This document shows positions 1 to 6,608 of a stretch of DNA of 21,004 bases, piece by piece (positions within the stretch are counted from its first letter, which is position 1; the number at the start of each line of letters is the position of its first letter). Location: the NCBI GenBank assembly GCA_964436865.1, contig CAYTFK010000091.1:1-21004 (forward strand). The letters are read 5' to 3'. The notes under the pieces are model-generated. The model had not been told where the DNA came from and did no database searches. It was given only the letters and a program-made list of their open reading frames with translations. The translations under genes and the position numbers were made by a program. The stretch comes from JAXGPP01 sp964436865. Lineage in GTDB: Bacteria; Planctomycetota; Planctomycetia; Pirellulales; Thermoguttaceae.

Positions 1-94
1 TCACGCTCGCCAAAATGCCCTGGAATCGCGGCGTGCCGGTCGGCACCTCGTGCACGACGCCGGCATCGTCGGCTTGATACACCTTGATGGGCGG
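1..94. other. Left-edge stretch beyond the FAD oxidoreductase gene, no gene assigned
   Basis: These 94 bases lie 3' of the minus-strand FAD oxidoreductase gene. No complete gene is visible. On the minus strand the oxidoreductase frame stays open after its TAG stop (95-97) for 31 codons to the window edge, but there is no ribosome binding site and I do not recognise the peptide. A plus-strand frame ending at TGA 75-77 could be the tail of a gene entering from the left, but it is too short to judge. Confidence 0.3.
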
Positions 95-2038
95 CTATTC
101 GGTCGGACGAAAGGCCCGATAGACAAGTCCAGCCAGTTTGGCGGTGGTCAGTTCTTGACCGGAGAGGCCGGAATCCATCCGGACTTCTTTGCCTGCCTGG
201 CGGAGCCACGCGGCGACATCCTGGCCGCGGACCGGCCGCGCTGCCGCGCCGGGCGGCAGTGCCCACTCGATCCCCTCGCAGCGCAACACGCGCTGGAGCC
301 GCTCGGCAGCTTCTCGCTGCGACGGTATTGAGTCGGGCGCTCCTTTGTAGCCGGTATTGAATCCCCGCGCGCCGAGCCACTGGAGCGGCGCAAACGCCGG
401 GTGGTCGAAGGGCACGTCGTTCAGGTGCGCGATCACCCCCCGTGCAGCCACCAGTCGGTGCTGGACCTCGGCCACCGGCACCGACCGCAGGGCCACGCCC
501 TGTTCGATCGCCACATGCGCCGCGGTGGCCGCCGCCTCGCCGAGCGCCATGAACAGCGGCTCCATCCGCAGGGCCTGGTAGCCGACGTGGCTCGCCGAAC
601 ATGCCACCGGCACCAAGAGGCCGTCGACCCGCTTCGGCACCAGCACGCCGTACGGAATCTGCAATGGCGGGTGCGAGATGTAGATGTAGCCTTCGCGGAC
701 GCCCGGATGGGCGGGATCGAAGCGGTGGCAGCCGTGCGAGTCGAAGGCAAACTCGGCGATGCCGATCGATGTCGGCTGCAGGCGCGTTCGCTGAATCGCC
801 GGATCGACGTCGCCGTCGCGCTGGGTCAGGAAATACTCGCCTTCGATCCGCCGCCCCTGGCGGACATAAACTTGCCGGGGCAGGTGATTGTTGCCGGGCC
901 ACAAGTCGCGGCACCAGCCGAACTGCCGGGCTTGGTCCCGAATCGCGGCGGGTACCTCGGCATCGTTCTGCAAGAGCCAGATGAGTCCCACGTTGTGTGT
1001 GAGATAACGTTCGTAGATCCGCCGGCGCTCTTCGGGTGTGGCTTCCGGCCAGCCCCAGTTCTCTTCCGCCAGGTCCAGCGATTCGCTCGGCACTCCGGTA
1101 TCCGGGTGCGGATGGTCGCTGTTGATCTCGTAGCGGCCGTTCGGCATCGGGTAGAACTGGATGGCCTGGCGGACTTGCGTGATCCGTCCCGCGCGGATAT
1201 CGGCCAGTAGCGCCGTGTAATCGTCGCGACGGTAGCCCTGCGGCTTTTCGACCGGCACACGGTTGGCCGGAGTGTCGGTCATGTGAAAGCGGAAACAGAA
1301 CCCCTGGATCGCCTGATCGGCTTCTCCCGTGGACCCGGGCAGCAGTTCGGTCGTGCCGAAGCGGACGTAGACCCGGCCCGCATGCGGCTCGCCGAATTCC
1401 TCTCGTGACTCGCGGCCCACGCGATAGGGTGCCTTGGCCATGGCCGCCAGATCGCCTTCGTAGGTGGCATCGATGAACGCTTGGGCGCGAATCAGCCTCT
1501 CGGCATCCAGCCGCCCGCGCGGCGCGACAACGACGCCAGCCAGCTTCGTACCTTCGACGATCGCCCGCTGAAGTCGATGGTTGAGCAAGAGCGTGATCCG
1601 ATCGCCCTGTTCGGCGATCATCGCGTGGAAGATCTTTTCGGCGACGTCGGCCTCGTACCAGTACCCGTCACGGCAGAGCTTCACGTTTTCGCTGCCGGCG
1701 CCCCGAGCCTGGTCCTGCGCCTGATAGTATTGCTTCACACGGCGCGTGAACTCATAGAACAACCCGCCGACGGCCTGCTTGTTGCCGATGTCGGCATTGG
1801 TCAGGCCGTTGGATACGATGCCGCCGATATGGTCTTCATACTCGACCAGGATCGCCCGTCGACCAGCGCGCGCTGCCGCGACTGAGGCCGCGATGCCTCC
1901 CGGCGTCGCGCCGACCACCACGATGTCGGCCGCGGCATCTTGCGCAAAGGAGACCGCAGGGCTCATCGCCAGCGAAACGAGGAATGCCAACGTAAGCCAC
2001 AGACTATGTAATCGCTGCGGATAACGGCGGTACATCAC
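95..2038 (-). CDS. Exported FAD-dependent oxidoreductase (FAD_oxidored family)
   Basis: The 647-residue product is a flavin-dependent oxidoreductase. An N-terminal signal peptide (hydrophobic core about residues 13-30, likely cut after SFA near residue 32) predicts export. A Rossmann FAD-binding motif follows: G43-A-T-P-G-G48, with an acidic residue (E66) closing the second beta strand, then an IGG-S-GL segment at 71-79. Near residues 480-540 are the second FAD-contact elements typical of the family (GLLVPVACSASHVGYQALR, then a GEAAATAAHVA helix). The first two codons are GTG and ATG, so the true start may be the ATG at 2035. The substrate is unknown; planctomycetes carry many such paralogues, often near sugar genes. 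It is divergent from the regulator at 2321 and may serve the carbohydrate block, but that is inference. The stop is TAG at 95-97. Confidence 0.9.
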   Translation of the reverse strand: MMYRRYPQRLHSLWLTLAFLVSLAMSPAVSFAQDAAADIVVVGATPGGIAASVAAARAGRRAILVEYEDHIGGIVSNGLTNADIGNKQAVGGLFYEFTRRVKQYYQAQDQARGAGSENVKLCRDGYWYEADVAEKIFHAMIAEQGDRITLLLNHRLQRAIVEGTKLAGVVVAPRGRLDAERLIRAQAFIDATYEGDLAAMAKAPYRVGRESREEFGEPHAGRVYVRFGTTELLPGSTGEADQAIQGFCFRFHMTDTPANRVPVEKPQGYRRDDYTALLADIRAGRITQVRQAIQFYPMPNGRYEINSDHPHPDTGVPSESLDLAEENWGWPEATPEERRRIYERYLTHNVGLIWLLQNDAEVPAAIRDQARQFGWCRDLWPGNNHLPRQVYVRQGRRIEGEYFLTQRDGDVDPAIQRTRLQPTSIGIAEFAFDSHGCHRFDPAHPGVREGYIYISHPPLQIPYGVLVPKRVDGLLVPVACSASHVGYQALRMEPLFMALGEAAATAAHVAIEQGVALRSVPVAEVQHRLVAARGVIAHLNDVPFDHPAFAPLQWLGARGFNTGYKGAPDSIPSQREAAERLQRVLRCEGIEWALPPGAAARPVRGQDVAAWLRQAGKEVRMDSGLSGQELTTAKLAGLVYRAFRPTE

Positions 2039-2320
2039 GTGCTCCCGATCGATATCGAGATTCAGACTGCCAGAATACTCGGCATAGTAACAGAAGGGGG
2101 CTCGGCATTCCAGCGATTATGCTTGCGTTGCCGCGTAAGCTATATTGACCTTCAGGCGGAACACTGCCTTTTCGCCCGATTGTGCAACGCTGGCGAGTGT
2201 CATAAGCCGGTTTCCTTGTCGAGAATGCCGCGACGTGTTGTACAATCCGCTGTGGAGCCGACAATTATCGGATTCAGGGGCGAGTTGAACGGACCCGACG
2301 AAGCCACGAGGAAACGCGAC
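2039..2320. promoter_or_regulatory. Divergent intergenic region between FAD oxidoreductase and XRE regulator
   Basis: This stretch of 282 bases separates two divergently transcribed genes and must hold both promoters. An open frame upstream of the regulator's ATG runs through it, but its composition is less GC-biased than the genes and its peptide is not recognisable, so I treat it as non-coding. On the minus strand a TACTAT hexamer near 2084-2089 is a possible -10 for the oxidoreductase, with no good -35. Confidence 0.45.
2216..2246 (+). promoter_or_regulatory. Weak candidate promoter for the XRE regulator
   Basis: TTGTCG at 2216-2221 and TACAAT at 2241-2246 resemble -35 and -10 boxes, but the 19-base spacer is longer than optimal. 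If used, the leader to the ATG at 2321 would be about 68 nt. Confidence 0.3.
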
Positions 2321-2806
2321 ATGCCTAACTTCGCTGCTGCCTTAAAACTGGAAATTCGCCGCCTGGCGAGGAAAGAGATCAAGGCCGAAATCGACCCGAC
2401 GAAGCAATCGCTCGCGCGGCACCGCCGCGAGATCAACGAACTGAAGCACACCATCCGCACTCAGGCGCGCGAGCTTGCCCGGCTCCGCTCGCAGGAAGGA
2501 ATCGCCTCTGGCCAGCCGCAGACCGATGAGGCAGAAGAGAAGGTCCGCTTCTCGTCCCGCTCGGTCCGTGCGCAGCGGAGCCGCCTCGGGCTGTCGGCTG
2601 CCGATTACGGCAAGCTGATCGGCGTCTCGGGTTTGACAATCTACAACTGGGAGCATGGCAAATCTCGCCCCCGGCGGGCCCAACTCGCCCAGCTCGTCGC
2701 CGTCCGCGGCATCGGCAAACGCGAGGCCCGCGCTCGGCTCGATGCCGCCAAGAGCTCGCGAGCGGCCGGCAAGGTCCGTAAGCTCAAGCGCCGGAAGCCT
2801 CGCTAG
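2321..2806 (+). CDS. Small coiled-coil/XRE helix-turn-helix regulator (MPNF-type)
   Basis: The 161-residue protein is probably a DNA-binding transcription regulator. Residues 5-58 form a charged, probably coiled-coil helix. Residues 76-140 are an XRE-like helix-turn-helix with the typical sequence LSAADYGKLIGVSGLTIYNW, and residues 143-161 are a very basic tail. ATG 2321 was chosen because a GAGGA Shine-Dalgarno sequence (2308-2312) lies 8 bases upstream and because MPNF is the usual N-terminus of this planctomycete family as I remember it; the same frame is open further upstream. The membrane protein gene starts 19 bases after its stop, so the two are probably co-transcribed. Its target is unknown. 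The basic tail could give non-specific DNA affinity or a nucleoid-like role. Confidence 0.8.
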   Translation: MPNFAAALKLEIRRLARKEIKAEIDPTKQSLARHRREINELKHTIRTQARELARLRSQEGIASGQPQTDEAEEKVRFSSRSVRAQRSRLGLSAADYGKLIGVSGLTIYNWEHGKSRPRRAQLAQLVAVRGIGKREARARLDAAKSSRAAGKVRKLKRRKPR

Positions 2807-2825
2807 GCACTGCTGCGAACGCACC

Positions 2826-3590
2826 ATGGCGATCGAGCCGGTCTCCGCCTGCAATTCGCCGCGCTCGGCCGATCGAGTGACCCGCTGGTTGCTCATTGCC
2901 GTCGGCGTGTACAGCGCGCTCATCGTCGGCCTGCTGAACGCCGTGGTCCTTTCATCCGGCACTGTCAAGGACCGGGCGATCTTTCTGATGGCCGACGGCA
3001 TGATCGTGCTGTGGATCATCGCCGGAGGATCGCTTACCGCGGTGTTCGGCCGGCGGATCGCCGCGCGGGTGGCGGCCATTCCACTCGACTGGCGCGTCCG
3101 CTTCGTGGCCGGCTGCACGCTGCTGGCGCTCGCCGAAGAAGCGATCACCACCAGCATGACGAACCTGGCGCCGCTCATGGGCACGACGCCGGAAGAGGCG
3201 CACATTACCGCTTCGACGAACTATTTCGTCGTGGTCTGCTTTCACAGTGTGGTAATGTTCGTGCCGATGTTCATCACGTGGGCCTGGATGCTCTCTCGCT
3301 GGGCCTTCTCGCCGCTTAAGGTGATGCTGCTGTTCGGCATCACCGGCTCGTTTGCCGAGGCGAGTATCAACCCCACCAGCCTGATCGGCGGGTTCTGGGT
3401 CTTCGTCTACGGCCTGATGGTTTATCTGCCGGCCTGCACCGTACCGGTCGACCGCGAGGCCAGGCCCCCGCGCTGGTGGCACTATCCGCTGGCCGTCTTC
3501 CTGCCTTTCCTGTCGGTGATTCCCGTCGCGCCGGTCGTGATCGTGCTGCGAGAATGGCTCGACATCCAGTTCTTGCCCGGCGTGACTTGA
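2826..3590 (+). CDS. Polytopic inner-membrane protein of unknown function
   Basis: I do not recognise a named family for this 254-residue protein. Clear hydrophobic segments lie near residues 20-42, 52-74, 92-112, 133-158, 163-180, 186-205 and 218-242, giving about six or seven membrane helices and no cleavable signal. Polar residues sit within or at the edge of the hydrophobic segments: the pair E104-E105, H140, and E178 followed by an NP turn at 182-183. That pattern recalls membrane-embedded metal sites or transport pathways, but no known motif (for example the CPBP EExxxR) is complete. ATG 2826 is 19 bases after the regulator's stop, with no convincing Shine-Dalgarno sequence, which fits translational linkage to that gene. 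Confidence 0.75.
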   Translation: MAIEPVSACNSPRSADRVTRWLLIAVGVYSALIVGLLNAVVLSSGTVKDRAIFLMADGMIVLWIIAGGSLTAVFGRRIAARVAAIPLDWRVRFVAGCTLLALAEEAITTSMTNLAPLMGTTPEEAHITASTNYFVVVCFHSVVMFVPMFITWAWMLSRWAFSPLKVMLLFGITGSFAEASINPTSLIGGFWVFVYGLMVYLPACTVPVDREARPPRWWHYPLAVFLPFLSVIPVAPVVIVLREWLDIQFLPGVT

Positions 3591-3622
3591 ACGGCCCCTG
3601 TTTCAGACGGCTGGGCTGGGAG

Positions 3623-3651
3623 TCGTCCGGCCGCCCTCGGGCGACTATACT
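3623..3651 (+). promoter_or_regulatory. Candidate promoter of the exported glycosidase at 3716
   Basis: TATACT at 3646-3651 is a good -10 hexamer. Seventeen bases upstream, TCGTCC (3623-3628) is a poor -35. The transcript would start near 3658, giving a leader of about 58 nt that ends in a GGGAG ribosome binding site (3704-3708), 7 bases before the ATG at 3716. Confidence 0.5.
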
Positions 3652-3715
3652 CGCTCGTTGACGCCGCGCTGCGATTGGGGCGCGGCGGCGGAAACAGTTC
3701 TCCGGGAGACCAACC

Positions 3716-6574
3716 ATGCGAACCTCGTCGATTGCTGCCGGCTGTCCGGCGGTTGTTCACTCGTTCCGCTGCTTCGCTGCGGTGCTGGCCTCGCTGCTCG
3801 CCGCGCCGGCATGGACCGCCGAAGACGCTACCTTCACCGCGTTCTCGGCCGGACGGGCTGATGTTGTCGTGAGCCACGGCGGGAAAGACTATCTCCGGCT
3901 CGGCCTGCTTGCCTGGGGACCAGAGTGGGCGTGGACCGGCTTCAATGGCGACGCAAACGCCCGGGACGGCGCGACCGTCGCCGCGCTAGTGGCGAAGCTT
4001 GGCGGCACAGGCGTGCCGCTCCACGTCGACTTTCGCGCGTCGCGCCCCAAGGCCCGGCAGCTTGTGTTCGAGTATAAGCTCCGGGCGGAAGCCGACACGG
4101 CGCTGACGCTGGTGGCCGTTGAGTTGGCACCGGGTCGGGCCTTCAATGGCCGCGACGTGATTGTTGCTTCGCAGGGAAAGGAATCGCCGGTCCGCTGCCC
4201 GTTTGAGCGGCGCGGACTGGGATCGAAAGTGGAAACGGTCCGAATGACCGACGCCGCGGGACAGACGACGACGCTCTCGTTCGATCCGCCGTGCGAGATC
4301 ACTTCTGATGGACCGGCCCGCGTGATCCTTGCCCAGAACAGTCTCCGCGATGGCGAAGTCCGCGCGCTACGGCTCACAGTCGACTTGCCGGCAGCCGCGA
4401 ACTGGTATCCGAGCACCGCCGAAATCCCCGATGAACCGGGAATCGACGCCTGGTACCCGTGGCAAGCGACGGGTGACACCGAATCGAGCGTGATCGGCAT
4501 GGAAGACTGGATCGAGCGCCCGGCCGGCAAGCATGGCCGCATCACGCGCCAAGACGACGAGTTGATCTACAACGGACGGCCGATCAAGCTCTGGGGCCTC
4601 AATCTGTGCTACCGGAATTGCGCGCCGGAAAACGAACTGGCCGACCGCCGCGCGGAGTTCTATCGCAAGTACGGCGTCAACGCGGTGCGGCTGCACAAGT
4701 ACGCCGACGGCCCGGGCTGGGCCGGCATCCAGTCAGACTCGAGCTTCGTCGACTTCAACCCGGAGGGGCTGGACCGCATGGACTACCAGGTTGCCCGGTT
4801 CAAAGAAGCGGGCATCTACGTAAAGCTCTCGGCGCATTTTGGCGCGCAGAAGCTGGGCGCGGCCGACAAGCAGTACGTCCCCTTCATGGAGGAGTTCGGC
4901 GCGCTCAAGGGCCGCAACGGGCGGATCACCACGCCGCACAGTGCGGTGCACTATTCGCCGGAACTGCAACGAGTGCAGATCATGCAGATGGTGAACCTGC
5001 TCAAGCACAAGAATCCTCACACGGGGCTGACCTACGCCGAAGACCCGGCAGTGGCGTTTATCGAGATCATCAACGAGCAGAGCATCCTGTTCTTTACTTC
5101 GATGGCCCCCTTGAAAGCCAGCGCGACGTTGCGGAAGCAGGTCGGCGAACGGTTCTGCGGCTGGCTCAAGGAGAAGTACGGGACACACGAGAAGCTCGAA
5201 GCGGCCTGGGGTGGCAGGGCGGCGTTCGACAGCTTCGAGGGGGACGGCTTCCCGGCCTCCGGCGAGCATCTCGACAAAGACAATATCCTGCCGCTGGGCA
5301 ACCCCTGGTACTGGGACCCCGAGCAGTTGGCCGGCTCGCAGGCGTTCCGCCGGCAGCGGCTCTTGGACTCGCTTGAGTTCCTCTACCGCCTGCAGTGCGA
5401 GTTCTTCGAGCGTTACGTGTCGGCCGTCCGCGAAGCGGGGTACCAAGGCGAGATTGTCAGTTCCAACTGGCAGGCCGGCCGGGCATTCAGCCATTTTGCC
5501 AACCTGCACAGCGACTGGCTCGTGGGAACGGTCGACCGGCACAACTACTTCGGCGGCGACCGCGCCCGCTCGACGATGCTCGCGCGGGCCGGATCGGGCA
5601 TACTCTCCAGCGGCATGCAGCAGGTGGCCGATCGGCCGTTCATGCTGTCGGAGTGGATTCACGTATTTCCCAACGAACACGGCGTCGAGGGCCCGGCGAT
5701 CATCGGCGCGTATGGCCTGGGCCTGCAGGGCTGGGACGTCTCGTTCCTGTTCCAGAACGGCGACTCGGGGCGGTTCAGCGACCGTATTGGCCGCGACCAG
5801 TGGGACGTAACCGCGCCGCAAGTCCTCGGCGTCTTTCCCGCCGTCGCCCGGCAGGTCCTTCGGGGCGACGTGCACGAGTCGAAAGCAGTCGCCGTGCGGA
5901 ACGTTCACATGCCATCGCTCTTCGAGGGCCGCCTTGGCTTTGAAGACAGGGTGGAGCAGGGCTATGACGACAAGCAACTCGACAGCATCCAGGTCCCCGC
6001 GCGGAGCCTCGCTGTGGTCCGCAGCGTGGTTGCCTTCACCGATCAGTTCACCGAAACCCGGGCGTTCGATCTCGCGCCGTATGAGCGGGCCGGAGGCTTG
6101 CTCTCTTCGACCGGACAGCTCCATTGGACCGAGGGCCAGGAGAGCGGCGGACACTTCCTCGTGAACACGCCGGCCACAAAGGCGGTTGTCGGCTTTGCCC
6201 AAGGCAAGGAGTGCCGGCTGGGCGACGTAACCATCGAATCGCAGTCGCCGTTTGCAGCGATCTACCTCACTCCACGCCGGCCGGGCGATACGATCGAGTC
6301 CGCACAAGAACTGCTGATCGTCGCCATCGCCCGGGCACGGAATACGGGCATGAAGTTCTCGCCCGACGGCGCCATGCTCCTGGCCCGCGGCGAGTCGCCG
6401 ATCCTCATGGAACCGGTAGCGGCGAAGATCAGCATCCGCAAGCCGGGCGCAGCGAGCCTCATCGCACTCGATCACGACGGCCGGATCACCGATAAGGTCA
6501 TCGCCGTGAAAGACGGCCGCTTCACCATCGACGGCGCACGGGACAAGACGCCCTATTACCTGCTGCGGTACTGA
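3716..6574 (+). CDS. Large exported glycoside hydrolase, clan GH-A (GH5-like) barrel
   Basis: The 952-residue product is a secreted glycosidase, probably acting on plant or algal polysaccharide in the periplasm or outside the cell; the substrate cannot be read from sequence. A signal peptide (residues 1-35, cut after AWTA) precedes a beta-rich N-terminal region (about 40-260). A TIM-barrel domain of the cellulase-like GH-A type begins near residue 285 (LIYNGRPIKLWGLNL, then VNAVRLHKYAD). Clan GH-A places its acid/base Glu after Asn on strand 4 and its nucleophile on strand 7. E454 in the IINEQ motif and E646 in MLSEW fit these roles. A C-terminal beta domain follows, from about 760. The gene converges with the glycosidase at 6609-9404, 34 bases away, with no obvious terminator between them. 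Confidence 0.85.
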   Translation: MRTSSIAAGCPAVVHSFRCFAAVLASLLAAPAWTAEDATFTAFSAGRADVVVSHGGKDYLRLGLLAWGPEWAWTGFNGDANARDGATVAALVAKLGGTGVPLHVDFRASRPKARQLVFEYKLRAEADTALTLVAVELAPGRAFNGRDVIVASQGKESPVRCPFERRGLGSKVETVRMTDAAGQTTTLSFDPPCEITSDGPARVILAQNSLRDGEVRALRLTVDLPAAANWYPSTAEIPDEPGIDAWYPWQATGDTESSVIGMEDWIERPAGKHGRITRQDDELIYNGRPIKLWGLNLCYRNCAPENELADRRAEFYRKYGVNAVRLHKYADGPGWAGIQSDSSFVDFNPEGLDRMDYQVARFKEAGIYVKLSAHFGAQKLGAADKQYVPFMEEFGALKGRNGRITTPHSAVHYSPELQRVQIMQMVNLLKHKNPHTGLTYAEDPAVAFIEIINEQSILFFTSMAPLKASATLRKQVGERFCGWLKEKYGTHEKLEAAWGGRAAFDSFEGDGFPASGEHLDKDNILPLGNPWYWDPEQLAGSQAFRRQRLLDSLEFLYRLQCEFFERYVSAVREAGYQGEIVSSNWQAGRAFSHFANLHSDWLVGTVDRHNYFGGDRARSTMLARAGSGILSSGMQQVADRPFMLSEWIHVFPNEHGVEGPAIIGAYGLGLQGWDVSFLFQNGDSGRFSDRIGRDQWDVTAPQVLGVFPAVARQVLRGDVHESKAVAVRNVHMPSLFEGRLGFEDRVEQGYDDKQLDSIQVPARSLAVVRSVVAFTDQFTETRAFDLAPYERAGGLLSSTGQLHWTEGQESGGHFLVNTPATKAVVGFAQGKECRLGDVTIESQSPFAAIYLTPRRPGDTIESAQELLIVAIARARNTGMKFSPDGAMLLARGESPILMEPVAAKISIRKPGAASLIALDHDGRITDKVIAVKDGRFTIDGARDKTPYYLLRY

Positions 6575-6608
6575 ACGGAACGCCCAACGTCTTGCGAAGA
6601 ATAGAGGA

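Noticed and set aside
1..97. Readthrough or pseudogene interpretation of the open frame after the oxidoreductase TAG
   Set aside because: Only 31 codons are visible and the protein before the stop already has a natural family C-terminus; not enough to claim.
2039..2320. N-terminal extension of the XRE regulator back to a GTG at 2039
   Set aside because: The extension lacks protein-like features, and the ATG at 2321 has a GAGGA site at proper distance and the family N-terminus.
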